A stretch of 64,000 bases of DNA from Bradyrhizobium sp. CSA112 (GTDB lineage Bacteria > Pseudomonadota > Alphaproteobacteria > Rhizobiales > Xanthobacteraceae), in assembly GCF_029051645.1 (NCBI RefSeq), contig NZ_JAACFS010000034.1, positions 19,142 to 83,141 on the forward strand. The letters run 5' to 3'. Positions 16,870 to 25,544 of the stretch are shown in pieces. A program made the translations under genes and the position numbers. Positions within the stretch are counted from its first letter, which is position 1, and each line of letters starts with the position of its first letter. The notes below the pieces were generated by a model. That model worked only from the letters and a program-made list of their open reading frames with translations. It had not been told where the DNA came from and did not search any database.

Positions 16870-17367
16870 ATGGTGCAATTCAAACAACATTGGCCAATAG
16901 CGATACTGGTCCTGATTGCCGGCATCTCCTCCGCAATTTTCGTTTTCATCTGGGGCCGGAAATTCGGAGTTTGTCCGATCGTTGAAGTTACTGACCTTCA
17001 ACTTAAAACCATAGCAACCCTGACCGATATCGTCGACCTGGGTCTCAAATTATCGACCGCCTTGGTGGGATTTGGTGCGGCAGCCCTCGTCGGGATCAAA
17101 ACGGAGGTCAAGCTTAGCAGGTTCATGAGAGTGATGCTGGTCACCAGCATTCTGTTCTTCGCGCAGTCAGCGCTGTACGGCGTGTGGTGGCGATTTGGCA
17201 TCGCGCAAATGTATTTGAACGAGTGCCTATCCTTGATTACGGCGTCGGCGCTCCAATGGAGATTTCAGGCCCATGTCTATCTCTTCATGTTCGGAATGTG
17301 CGCAGTGGGAATTTTAGTATTGGGAGCGATGTTCAGAGAAACGAAGAAGCCGGAGTACGACACATGA
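16870..17367 (+). CDS. Membrane protein of unknown function, four predicted spans
   Basis: A 165-residue protein not recognised from sequence. Hydrophobic segments lie near residues 8-30, 55-77, 85-110 and 135-160 (for example HWPIAILVLIAGISSAIFVF). I use the ATG at 16870 (MVQFKQHW). An open frame continues 28 codons upstream, and a GTG follows immediately, so the start is uncertain. The stop overlaps the next start (ATGA), so it is co-translated with the secreted protein at 17364. Base composition is more A+T-rich than the flanking operons. Confidence 0.6.
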   Translation: MVQFKQHWPIAILVLIAGISSAIFVFIWGRKFGVCPIVEVTDLQLKTIATLTDIVDLGLKLSTALVGFGAAALVGIKTEVKLSRFMRVMLVTSILFFAQSALYGVWWRFGIAQMYLNECLSLITASALQWRFQAHVYLFMFGMCAVGILVLGAMFRETKKPEYDT

Positions 17368-17984
17368 TCAAACGCGCAATTGCAATCAATATCGCTTTGA
17401 TCTTTTGTGGAATCAAAGCCGCATCAGCGCAGTCGATAGAACAACGGTTGCATCAAGTGACGGAAGAGTGGACTGAGCAGACTGGAATATACGTTCCAGG
17501 CGCCGTGCGACAGGAATACATCAGAGGCATATCCGCCCAGATCGCTTCGATCATTCCGCCGCCAGCCATTCTTCCACTTCCGCAGCAGCAACAGCAAAAC
17601 CCTGTTTGGACCACGCCAGGCACCTACGGTCCTCAAGGAGGAACTCAACAGGCTGACATTTTAGCGGGGCATCCAACACAACCTCTAGGGCCAAACAATG
17701 CAGCGACTTTTAGAGAACACGCGATTAGCCAACTAGCCACGGTTCAAACAGTGGGGCTTTGGTTACAGAGATTCCCAACGATTCGGGTGATCGTTCAGCC
17801 GACGCCGCCTAGAGAATTTCTGCTCACCATCAATGGAGAACCATGTCCCGCTACGGAGAAAGCGATATATCGCGTGCCTGCCGGCGCGGTGACAGTCAGG
17901 GTTTGGCGCCAAGGCTCTTCGACGTACGAAAAAACATACAATGCCGTAGCGGGCCAAGTGTATGACGTGCAATGCGCGTTCTGA
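17364..17984 (+). CDS. Secreted protein of unknown function, paralogue A
   Basis: A 206-residue protein with a signal peptide (MIKRAIAINIALIFCGIKAASA, cleavage near 22). An N-terminal helix-like block (IEQRLHQVTEEW, then VRQEYIRG) is followed by a Pro/Gln-rich linker. The C-terminal domain (~70 residues) has the shape of a PEGA-type beta sandwich: FLLTINGEPCPATEKAIYRV, VRVWRQG, VYDVQCAF, with two conserved cysteines. The start is set by the ATGA overlap with the membrane-protein gene. Function unknown; surface or periplasmic. Confidence 0.7.
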   Translation: MIKRAIAINIALIFCGIKAASAQSIEQRLHQVTEEWTEQTGIYVPGAVRQEYIRGISAQIASIIPPPAILPLPQQQQQNPVWTTPGTYGPQGGTQQADILAGHPTQPLGPNNAATFREHAISQLATVQTVGLWLQRFPTIRVIVQPTPPREFLLTINGEPCPATEKAIYRVPAGAVTVRVWRQGSSTYEKTYNAVAGQVYDVQCAF

Positions 17985-18023
17985 CCTAAATGTTCATCGG
18001 TAACGCTTTGTGAGGAGTCGGAC

Positions 18024-18602
18024 ATGATCAAACTTGCGATTGCTGCCTCCATGGCAGTGTTATTTGGAATGAGATGCGCTTCCGCAGAGACGATCGAACA
18101 ACGGATGCATCAACCTATAGAAGAGTGGGCTAGGCAAACTGGCGAATACGTTCCTTTTGTCGTGCGACAGGAATACGCCAAAATGCTTTCCGATCAGGTC
18201 GCCGTAATTGTTTCGGACCTTCAAAGGGAGAAGCTGTCGGGTTCCTCGCATGGCATGGGAAAATCACAAGGCCAAGTCGCAGAAGGTCAAGTAATCGCAG
18301 CCCAACCAAGCGAACCAGAGATAGCAGCCATGGTCACGGCACAATTGACCCGCCAGGCGACAGGTCAACTAGGGCTGTGGTTGCAGAGATTCCCAACAGT
18401 CCGGGTAGTCGTTCAGCCGACGCCGCCCAAGGACTTCCTGCTCACAATCAATGGAGAGCAATGCCCTGCCACGGAGAAAGCGATGTATCGCGTGCCTGCA
18501 GGGGCAGTGACAATAAGGGTTTGGCGCCAAGGCAGCGCTCCGTGTGAAAAAACATACAATACCGTTGCGGGCGCGGTTTATGACGTACAGTGTGCGTTCT
18601 GA
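18024..18602 (+). CDS. Secreted protein of unknown function, paralogue B
   Basis: A 192-residue tandem paralogue of the preceding gene, with signal peptide MIKLAIAASMAVLFGMRCASA. The N-terminal IEQRMHQPIEEWARQTGEY block and the C-terminal TINGEQCPATEKAMYRV/VYDVQCAF domain are conserved, while the central linker is unrelated in sequence. GAGGAG precedes the ATG. The pair most simply arose by local duplication followed by linker divergence. Confidence 0.75.
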   Translation: MIKLAIAASMAVLFGMRCASAETIEQRMHQPIEEWARQTGEYVPFVVRQEYAKMLSDQVAVIVSDLQREKLSGSSHGMGKSQGQVAEGQVIAAQPSEPEIAAMVTAQLTRQATGQLGLWLQRFPTVRVVVQPTPPKDFLLTINGEQCPATEKAMYRVPAGAVTIRVWRQGSAPCEKTYNTVAGAVYDVQCAF

Positions 18603-18674
18603 GCCAAGGTATCGTTCACCGCTCGGAACTCCGACGTCGTAGATCGACACCATCATTACACAGGTTATTTGCCA

Positions 18675-19384
18675 ATGAGCGAAGGAACTCGACTCACGCA
18701 GTTTGCTATTGAGATCGCAAAGCAATTGCCGGTGCGGACGTTTTGAGCCCACCCGCCCGTCCGACCGGGCAAATCCTCGAAGATCTCGTTAAGACCATAC
18801 AGCTAGCGTTGGCACCAATTCAGTTGCTCGGTGCCCTGCAGGATCGGCTTCGCCACTTCATTGACCGCTCCATTCGAGCGGTCCCAGAGGAGCATCGCGT
18901 ATCTCCTCCACCGCAGATACTTGGACCGATCATTGAGGCAATTCGATATGAGCCGGAAGGTACCGATCTCGACAAAATGTTTTCGGCTCTGCTCAGCACA
19001 TCAATGGATCAGACCCGCGTAGCAGAGGCGCACCCGGCTTTTGCAGCGATTGTCCGATCGCTTACGCCGGATGAAGCCAAAATCCTTCGGGCGTTGCAGA
19101 CAACTCCGATAAGCCAAGTCAACAGACAATCGTTTGACCATGAGAGAGTTGTATACGGACCGTCTGTGGTCGAATCGCGCTTAATGCCTTCTGACTTAGC
19201 ATTCGAAGGCAGCGTTCCGCTTTATTTGGAACATTTGCAACAGTTGGGCCTCCTCCATTATAGCACCAACCAATCATCTGAGCCGATCCAAGAGGGCGAT
19301 GTACAGGTAGGCATTCGCTATTTTAGCGAAATCAATCTTGCGCGCTGCAGGCCGATGTTCATGATGGCGAGATCGCGGCCCTGA
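18675..19384 (+). pseudogene. Abi-alpha (DUF4393)-like gene, apparently frameshifted near its 5' end
   Basis: Two frames look like one protein. ATG at 18675 gives MSEGTRLTQFAIEIAKQLPV and then a stop at 18744. From about 18761 another frame carries GQILEDLVKTIQLALAPIQ, RAVPEEHRVSPPPQILGPI, EAIRYEPEGTDLDKMFSALL and EAHPAFAAIVRSLTPDEAKI. These are characteristic of DUF4393 (abortive-infection alpha-like) proteins, whose members normally join the two parts through a short linker. A deletion or frameshift near 18735-18760 is the simplest reading. A TTG at 18743 could start a shortened 213-residue product, and the C terminus (FMMARSRP) also looks atypical. Confidence 0.55.
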
Positions 19385-19671
19385 AGAAGGTCGCAGCCGG
19401 TGGCGCATAACGATGCTTACGATGATGATGTGGGAGCTGCATCCGGTCGAGAGATTGAGCGCACTCACGATGACGGTGCTTTGAGGTCTGGCCGGGTTTT
19501 TTCGCCCTTTCCCCACGGCGGCCCGAACACGGCGGTGGGCACAATACCGACGCCGTCAAAACGACTGCGCTTTGGCGGCGTCGGCACCTTGCGGCCAGTC
19601 AGAACGGCTGCGGCCTTTGCCGTTCACTCCAGAACCTCAATATTCGGAAGCGACGCCCGCAGCTTGGAGCT
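19385..19671. other. Intergenic stretch without a supportable gene
   Basis: About 290 bases between the broken DUF4393-like gene and a convergent small gene. An open frame spans it, but it is mostly the antisense of the gene at 19672. No clear promoter or terminator was seen. Confidence 0.5.
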
Positions 19672-19971
19672 TCAGAGATCGATGCTGACCGCGATGTTAC
19701 GGCCTGTTAATTCGGCAAAGGTGGTTGTGTGCGCCTGCAGCTTCGCGAATGCTTCGTCCTTTGCCACCGCCTCCTGTACCTTTCCGTACACTTCCCAACT
19801 GGAATAGCGGGTAGCGACAAGAAACTCCCCGGCCCACATGCCGGTGTGAAACCGGGAAAGCCGGAGAAATTCAGCTCCGTGCTTTTCGAAGATTGCCTTC
19901 GCCTGCTTGGCGGTCTTGATCATTTCCTCAGGCTTGTCGCTTTTGAAGCGCGTAAATTGTACAATAGCCAT
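19672..19971 (-). CDS. Small ferredoxin-like/dimeric alpha-beta barrel protein of unknown function
   Basis: A 99-residue soluble protein. MAIVQFTRFKSDKPEEMIK, then AKAIFEKHGAEFLRLSRFH, MWAGEFLVATRYSSWEVYGK and VQEAVAKDEAF follow the beta-alpha-beta layout of dimeric alpha/beta barrel proteins (NIPSNAP/EthD/YciI-like shape). No catalytic residues can be assigned. It is transcribed alone on the minus strand. Confidence 0.65.
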   Translation of the reverse strand: MAIVQFTRFKSDKPEEMIKTAKQAKAIFEKHGAEFLRLSRFHTGMWAGEFLVATRYSSWEVYGKVQEAVAKDEAFAKLQAHTTTFAELTGRNIAVSIDL

Positions 19972-20059
19972 GACCTAATCCCTCCGCTGAGCCCCCTTAG
20001 ATTAAGTCTAGGGGTGGCCGCTGAGGTTCACAGGGATCCGATAAGCGATAAGGAAAGGG

Positions 20060-20401
20060 AGCGCATTCCAGCCTCTCGGAAATCCGAACGTCGGCCTGCT
20101 GTTAGTGCGCTTCGACGGCAAGAGCGGAAGGATGCGGATCAACGGCCGCGCCTCGATGCTGAATGACGCCGAGGCGAAGGCGCGGTATTTCGGTGCGCAA
20201 CTGATGGTGCGGATCGAGTGCGAAATCTATCCGAACTGTCCGCGCTACGTGCCGGATCTGGCAGGAGAAGATCTATCGCTTTACGTTCGGCGCGAAGGGC
20301 AGGGAACACCATCGCCGCCAGAGTGGAAGAGCCGCTATTATGTCCGAGACATTCTGCCAGCGGCGATCCGCATGCGGAGGCGTGAAGGCGAACACGCGTG
20401 A
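20060..20401 (+). pseudogene. Remnant of a pyridoxamine-5'-phosphate-oxidase-fold protein (N terminus missing)
   Basis: In one frame the sequence reads QPLGNPNVGLLLVRF, RMRINGRASMLND and IECEIYPNCPRYVPDL, the C-terminal half of FMN-binding PPOX-like proteins. The first half of the fold, including the usual beta-barrel start, is absent, and only a GTG at 20105 inside the domain can begin translation. I read it as a 5'-truncated remnant. It ends cleanly at a TGA. Confidence 0.5.
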
Positions 20402-20433
20402 TAGCTGATGGCGCCCAGCCGTCCCCTTGGCCC

Positions 20434-21018
20434 CTAATCCTTTGCCGCCGGCTTGGTCGCGAACTGCGGGAACATCGCAGCAACGACAGGCCCGTCGGTG
20501 CGCCAGGAATGGCAGCCGCCGATGAAGAATGGGCGCTTGCCGGAGTTCTGTTGGTTCTCCAGCGTGTCGCGGCCTTCCGGATTCTTGCCGTAGGACATGG
20601 TCTGATACAGCGTGGTCACGGCGGGGCCGAGCAGTTCGGCCAGATGCGTGCAGGTTTCCAGCCGGCCGATCCTGCGCCGCACCGTTTCGCGCCAGCCGGG
20701 GCCGATGCGCTCGCCAATCAGGCGCTGCAGGATCGGCTCGACCTCGACACAGGTCGGATAGGGCGTGGCGCGCATCATCGCTTCCGCCTCACGGATGGTC
20801 ATGTCCTCGTCGATCGCGAGCCGCAGGCCGATATCGTGCACGGGATCGCCCGGCTTCAGTTCGCCGCGGAAACGATCGGCGCGCTGGACGAAGGGTTTTG
20901 TGTCGCGCAGCCAGGCCTCGACTTCCCAGAGCCCGTCGTCGCGTAGAAAGCCTTCGCATGTAACCGACCGCGTATGCATCAGGCGGCGTGTTGCGTTACC
21001 GTCATTTGCTGAAGGCAT
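20434..21018 (-). CDS. DUF2889 domain protein
   Basis: A 194-residue protein with the DUF2889 hallmark LMHTRSVTCEGFLRDDGLWEVEAWLRDTK (spread across residues ~12-40), ECxx-like PTCVEVEP, and a C-terminal GKRPFFIGGCHSWRTDGPVV. Biochemical role is unknown; members often sit beside oxidoreductases of aromatic or thioester catabolism. I use ATG 21018 (AGGA upstream); a start 12 codons earlier is possible. It is the last gene of the run GntR, LLM monooxygenase, quinone reductase, DUF2889. Confidence 0.8.
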   Translation of the reverse strand: MPSANDGNATRRLMHTRSVTCEGFLRDDGLWEVEAWLRDTKPFVQRADRFRGELKPGDPVHDIGLRLAIDEDMTIREAEAMMRATPYPTCVEVEPILQRLIGERIGPGWRETVRRRIGRLETCTHLAELLGPAVTTLYQTMSYGKNPEGRDTLENQQNSGKRPFFIGGCHSWRTDGPVVAAMFPQFATKPAAKD

Positions 21019-21063
21019 CAGTTTGTCCTGTTTCGACGCCGAAGCTGCCAACACCGTCTGCGT

Positions 21064-22041
21064 TCAAGCGAATTTGACGATCATCTTGCCGAGCGCCGAC
21101 CTGGACTGCATGGTCTTGAACGCCTCACGGAAATTCTCGAACGGCACGATCTTGCCGACCACGGGCTGCAGTTTGCCCGAGGCCAACCAGTCGAACAATT
21201 GCGCGATCAGGCGGGCGTGGGTCTCCGGCTCGCGCTTCTGGATCTGGGCGAGATCGACCCCGAGCAGCGCGCCGCCCTTGAGCAGCGGCAGGTTGAACGC
21301 CAGCGCGGGAATCGTGCCCGAGGCGAATCCGACCACGAGGTGGCGCCCGCGCCAGGCAATCGAGCGAAACGCCTGCAGGGCGGTTTCGCCGCCGACGGGA
21401 TCGAAAATCACGTCCGGCCCATGCCCGCCGGTCATTTCCTTGAGCGTCTCCCGCCAGTCCGCCCGGGTGTAATCGATGGTTTGATCGGCGCCGAACCGCA
21501 CCGCGAAGTCGCGCTTCTCCGCCGTCGAGGCTGCGGCGATCACCCGTGCGCCCATCAGCTTGCCGATTTGGACTGCGGCGATGCCGACGCCGCCGGCCGC
21601 GCCCAGCACCAGCAGTATTTCGCCGGCGCGAAGCGATGCGCGGGCATCCAGCGCGTAAAGCCCGGTCAGATAATTGGCCTGAAACGATGCGCCGGCCTCA
21701 AAGGGAACCTGCGGCGGCAGGTGCTTGAGTGCCGCAGATGGCACCGAGATATATTCGGCCAGCGCGCCGGAACGGGCCATTCCAATCACTGAAATGCCCG
21801 GCTTGAACGCGGTGACGTCGTCGGCAACGGCATCGACGATGCCGGCAAACTCCGTCCCGGGCACGAATGGCAGCGGATCCTTGGTTTGGTACAGCCCTTG
21901 CACTTTCAATCCGTCGACGAAGCCGACCGCCGCGGCACCGACCTTGACGCGGACGTCGCCTTTGGACATGCCGGGCGTATCGATCTCCTTGATCGAGATG
22001 CCGTCGATTGAATCGTAATTGTCGACAACGACGGCCTTCAT
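21064..22041 (-). CDS. NADPH:quinone oxidoreductase-like medium-chain reductase
   Basis: A 325-residue zinc-free MDR protein. The substrate-domain motif is FVPGTEFAGIVDAV, and the nucleotide-binding segment reads LVLGAAGGVGIAAVQIGKLMG followed by AADQTIDYT-like FGADQTIDYT. No structural or catalytic zinc cysteines are seen, which fits quinone/enoyl reductases. GGGAGAA precedes the ATG. A longer open frame upstream is rejected because MKAVVV is the usual family start. Probably co-transcribed with its neighbours. Confidence 0.87.
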   Translation of the reverse strand: MKAVVVDNYDSIDGISIKEIDTPGMSKGDVRVKVGAAAVGFVDGLKVQGLYQTKDPLPFVPGTEFAGIVDAVADDVTAFKPGISVIGMARSGALAEYISVPSAALKHLPPQVPFEAGASFQANYLTGLYALDARASLRAGEILLVLGAAGGVGIAAVQIGKLMGARVIAAASTAEKRDFAVRFGADQTIDYTRADWRETLKEMTGGHGPDVIFDPVGGETALQAFRSIAWRGRHLVVGFASGTIPALAFNLPLLKGGALLGVDLAQIQKREPETHARLIAQLFDWLASGKLQPVVGKIVPFENFREAFKTMQSRSALGKMIVKFA

Positions 22042-22112
22042 GCAAATTCTCCCATGCGTTTTCTCGTCCTGCGCCAAAGGCTTGCGCCGGCGTGTTGAGG
22101 TGCTTGCAGATT

Positions 22113-23186
22113 CTATTCGGCCGCTTCGGCCTGCCGGTCGATCGCAAGCGCGCCTTGCTTGATCAATGGAATCAAGTCGCGGCCGATCGCCATCGTGTCG
22201 TGAGGATTCTCGAAACCGCGCAGCAGGAAGGAATGAATGCCGAGCCGGTAATATTCCAGCACCGCTGCCGCGATCTGTTCGGGCGTTCCGACCAGGCACG
22301 ACGTATTGCCGGGTGCGCCGGTGGCGCGCGCGATCGCCATCCACAGCCGTTCGTCATGGACGTCACCGCGCGCGGCGTAGTCGAGCAGCCGTTCGGCGGA
22401 ATGGTTGGTCGGCTGCGGCGCGGCGCCGGTCTTGCGCTCGACATCCGCCAGCAGGGCGTTCGCCTTGTCCCACGCCGCGCCTTCGCTGTCCGCCATGATC
22501 GGCCGCAGCGACATGTTGAAGCCGACGTTGCGCCCGAAGGCCGCCGCGCGCCGGCGGAAATCCTGGACCCGCTCCCGTGTCTCCTTGAGCGGCTCGCCGA
22601 AGATCGCAAACACGTCGCAATGCATCGCGCCCATCTCCAGCGCACCCTCGGATGAGCCGCCGAAGAACAGGGAAGGGTAAGGCTGCTGATACGGCTTGAT
22701 GTCGGAGAAACCACCCTCGACCCGGTAGAACTCGCCCTGGTGATCGATCGGACTGTCGCTGGTCCAGTGCTTCCGCAACACGTCAAGATATTCGCCGGCG
22801 CGGCGGTAGCGGTCGTTCTTGGGCAGGAAGTCGCCTTCGCTCGCCTGATCCTGGTCGCTGGTGCCGGCGATGATATGCAGCGACATCCGCCCCTGCGTGA
22901 GCTGGTCGAAGGTCGCGACCTGCCGGGCGGCAAGCGCCGGGGCCACTGAGCCCGGCCGATGCGCGATCAGGAACTTGATCCGCTCGGTGTGGTCGGCCGC
23001 ATAAAGCGCAATCGCAAAACCTTCGGCGGCGGACGCGTAATATCCAACGAGAACAGAATCATAGTTCCACTGCTCGTGCAGGCGGGTGAAGTCGATCACC
23101 CACTCGCGGGATATCTGCCCCTTGATCAGGTGAACCGCGACGCCTTCCTGCTGGGTGCCGATCATTCCGATGATTCTTGCGGGCAT
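22113..23186 (-). CDS. LLM-class flavin-dependent monooxygenase (SsuD-like)
   Basis: A 357-residue bacterial-luciferase-fold enzyme, close to alkanesulfonate monooxygenases. Visible features are the N-terminal TIM-barrel strand (WNYDSVLVGYYASAAEGF), HIIAGTSDQDQASEGDFL and GRMSLHI near the flavin site, and PSLFFGGSSEGALEMG. It uses reduced FMN supplied by a separate reductase. The substrate is unknown and no SsuE/SsuABC genes lie nearby. The start MPARIIGMIG matches the family; upstream in-frame codons do not. Confidence 0.88.
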   Translation of the reverse strand: MPARIIGMIGTQQEGVAVHLIKGQISREWVIDFTRLHEQWNYDSVLVGYYASAAEGFAIALYAADHTERIKFLIAHRPGSVAPALAARQVATFDQLTQGRMSLHIIAGTSDQDQASEGDFLPKNDRYRRAGEYLDVLRKHWTSDSPIDHQGEFYRVEGGFSDIKPYQQPYPSLFFGGSSEGALEMGAMHCDVFAIFGEPLKETRERVQDFRRRAAAFGRNVGFNMSLRPIMADSEGAAWDKANALLADVERKTGAAPQPTNHSAERLLDYAARGDVHDERLWMAIARATGAPGNTSCLVGTPEQIAAAVLEYYRLGIHSFLLRGFENPHDTMAIGRDLIPLIKQGALAIDRQAEAAE

Positions 23187-23267
23187 CGATGTTTCCCCGA
23201 TCCTTGAATGTTTGACCGGAATGAAACGCACAACACCAAGGGAAAGCAAGCGTTTAGGGCCGTTCCG

Positions 23268-24083
23268 TTACGCGTCGTGTTCACGGCTGGCATCCGCTGC
23301 CGCCATCGCTTCGCCATGCCGGCGTGACAGGGCCGAGGTAATATTGCGCTCGGTCAGGTCCATCAGGCGATGCATCGCGCGCCGCGCGCCATCGGGATTG
23401 CGCGCCCAGATCTCGTCGAGGATGGTGCGGTGATAGGGCAGGCTTTTGCGCGGAGCGCCCGGGTTCAGTGTCGACAGTTCGAACGACATCCGCAGCGCTG
23501 CTTCCACGGTGGCGCCGAATGCGACCAGAAAGTCATTGCCGGTCGCCGTCAGGATGCCGCGATGAAAGCGAAGATCGGGCTCGGAATAGGCGCGGCTGTC
23601 CATGCCGGCAGCATCCATCTCGCGGTAGGCCCGTTCGATGCGGGCGAGGTCGGCATCGGAGCCGCGCTCGGCGCAGATCGCGCAGGCCTCCGGCTCGACT
23701 ATGCGCCGCACCTGCGTGAGCTGCCGGGCGAACTCTTCCGTGGGACGTTCCGCCCATGTCCACTCCAGAAGCTCCGCATCCAGCATGTTCCAGTTGATCC
23801 GCTCGCGCACATGCGTGCCGGCCTTCTGCCGCGCCGCGATCAGGCCTTTCGCTTTGAGGACGGACAGCGATTCCCGGATCGAGGTGCGGCTGACGCCAAA
23901 TTGCGAGGCCAGCTCGATCTCCCGCGGCAGCGTCCAACCTTCGTGCCATACGCCGGAGACGATGAGTTTTGCGATTTCGCGCGCAACGTGGGGGTTGGAT
24001 TGGCGGAGTTCGACGTCCCTGGGCAAATCGTGACCCTCAAGCCTTGAAATAATATTGTCTGCTTTATTGCGATGCGATGTCAA
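23268..24083 (-). CDS. GntR-family regulator, FadR/FCD subgroup
   Basis: A 271-residue repressor-type protein with an N-terminal winged HTH (ASQFGVSRTSIRESLSVLKAKGL, about residues 60-85) and a C-terminal FCD ligand domain (DLRFHRGILTATGN, EHR-like YHRTILDEI, with metal-site histidines). The annotated start is TTG at 24083; a later TTG (LPRDVELRQ) is also plausible, as relatives often begin near that point. It is divergent from the ABC importer at 24180, its likely target. Confidence 0.87.
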   Translation of the reverse strand: MTSHRNKADNIISRLEGHDLPRDVELRQSNPHVAREIAKLIVSGVWHEGWTLPREIELASQFGVSRTSIRESLSVLKAKGLIAARQKAGTHVRERINWNMLDAELLEWTWAERPTEEFARQLTQVRRIVEPEACAICAERGSDADLARIERAYREMDAAGMDSRAYSEPDLRFHRGILTATGNDFLVAFGATVEAALRMSFELSTLNPGAPRKSLPYHRTILDEIWARNPDGARRAMHRLMDLTERNITSALSRRHGEAMAAADASREHDA

Positions 24084-24107
24084 TTGGTACCGTAAGGATA
24101 GCCAATT
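24082..24107. promoter_or_regulatory. Candidate GntR operator between divergent genes
   Basis: AATTGG (24082-24087) and CCAATT (24102-24107) form an inverted repeat with a 14-base spacer, in the 96-base gap between the regulator and the importer. The spacing is longer than usual for FCD-type GntR sites, so this is tentative. Confidence 0.25.
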
Positions 24108-24124
24108 TGAGAGAAGCCTCCTTT

Positions 24125-24153
24125 TGACAGTCTATTTTATGTCGGTCATATTG
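24125..24153 (+). promoter_or_regulatory. Putative sigma-70 promoter of the sugar-type ABC operon
   Basis: TTGACA (24125-24130), a 17-base spacer and CATATT (24148-24153) precede the binding-protein ATG at 24180. GGGAGG supplies the ribosome site. Confidence 0.5.
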
Positions 24154-24179
24154 TCGAAAAGCTCGTCAGGGAGGGCGCC

Positions 24180-25544
24180 ATGACCAAGAAGAATTCGGGC
24201 CATAAATCCGCAGCCGTCAGTCGCCGAACGCTGCTTCAGGCCGGCGCCGCCACCATCGGCGCGGCGGCGTTTCCGATGCCGGTCATCGCACAGACCAAAC
24301 CCTTTGCCGGGGTCACGCTGCGCGGCGCGTCGTTCCAGCACCGCTTCTTCACCCTGCTGCAGAACTACATTCCGGAGTTCGAGGCGCAGACCGGAATGAA
24401 GGTCGATCTGCAGCTCTCGGCGTTTCCGGTCTACAACCAGCAGGCCAATCTCGAACTGTCGTCGGGCGGCTCGGCCTTCGACTTCGTCAACGTCACGTTC
24501 ATTCTCGCCGCGCGCTGGGTCGCGGCGGGGCTGCTCGCCAATCTCGATGAGTTCACCGGGGATCCCAACCTGACGCCGGCGGAATGGAAGCCGAAGGACT
24601 TCGTCGAGGGCGCGCAGGTGCCGTACCGCGACGCCAAGGGCGCCACTTACGGCTATTCATGGGAAGGCGGCGCCATGGTGATGGGCCTCTCCCGCATGGA
24701 CCTGATGGAGAAAAAAGGCCTCAAGGTTCCCAAGACCTTTGCCGAACTGCAGCAGGTCTGCGCCGAGATCAACGGCGTCGAGAACGTCACCGGCATAGTC
24801 AGCTTCCAGCTCCATCACTGGTGCCTGCCGCCTTACATCCAGGGTTTTGGCGGCAACATCTTCCGCAATCCGCCCACCGACATCATGCCGGCGCTGAATT
24901 CGCCGGAAGCGATCCAGGCGATCGAATTCTACGCGAACCTGTTGAAGAATTACGCGCCGAAGGGCGTGCTGACCTATACCGAGGATCAGGCGCGCCAGGC
25001 GCTGTTGACCGGCCGCTCCAACATCTTCATCCATTCCAGCGCGTGGATCACGCCGATCCTGATGTCCGGCGATAGCAAGGTGAAAGACACCTCGCGCGTC
25101 GTACGGATGCCGGCCGGCCCGGTGCGTGATTTCCCGGCCGCCAACAGCCAGGGGCTCGGCATTCCCAAGAACGCCAAGAACAAAAAGGCGGCGTGGGAAT
25201 TCATCAAATGGGCGCTCAGTCCGGAAATCTCGATGCGGCTGGTCAAGGAGCACGGCCATTCCTCGGTCTGCCGCAGATCCGTGATCGAGAGCGAAGAATA
25301 TCGCCGGCTTAATACTGTCAATGGTCAGGACCTCGGCGCGCTCTATCTCGAAGTGCTGGGGCTGCCGGCCAAGGGCGAGAACTACATGGCCTATCGCACC
25401 GTGAAGGAATTCCCGATCGTCGGCGATGTCCTCAACAAGGCGTTCGAACAGGTGGCGACCGGGCAACTTCCGGCGCAGGCGGCGATGAACGCCGCGCAGG
25501 AGCAGGCGATTGCCAATATGCGCCGGGCCGGGACTGCGCTTTGA
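24180..25544 (+). CDS. ABC importer substrate-binding protein, family 1 (sugar/polyol type)
   Basis: A 454-residue periplasmic protein. The N terminus carries a Tat-like signal (SRRTLLQAGAATIGAAAF ending in PVIAQ). The mature part is an SBP_bac_1 protein with repeated aromatic ligand-contact positions and the usual hinge segments. It is followed by two overlapping permease genes. The ligand cannot be read; linkage to a shikimate-dehydrogenase-like enzyme suggests a cyclic polyol or carboxylate rather than a simple hexose. Confidence 0.88.
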   Translation: MTKKNSGHKSAAVSRRTLLQAGAATIGAAAFPMPVIAQTKPFAGVTLRGASFQHRFFTLLQNYIPEFEAQTGMKVDLQLSAFPVYNQQANLELSSGGSAFDFVNVTFILAARWVAAGLLANLDEFTGDPNLTPAEWKPKDFVEGAQVPYRDAKGATYGYSWEGGAMVMGLSRMDLMEKKGLKVPKTFAELQQVCAEINGVENVTGIVSFQLHHWCLPPYIQGFGGNIFRNPPTDIMPALNSPEAIQAIEFYANLLKNYAPKGVLTYTEDQARQALLTGRSNIFIHSSAWITPILMSGDSKVKDTSRVVRMPAGPVRDFPAANSQGLGIPKNAKNKKAAWEFIKWALSPEISMRLVKEHGHSSVCRRSVIESEEYRRLNTVNGQDLGALYLEVLGLPAKGENYMAYRTVKEFPIVGDVLNKAFEQVATGQLPAQAAMNAAQEQAIANMRRAGTAL

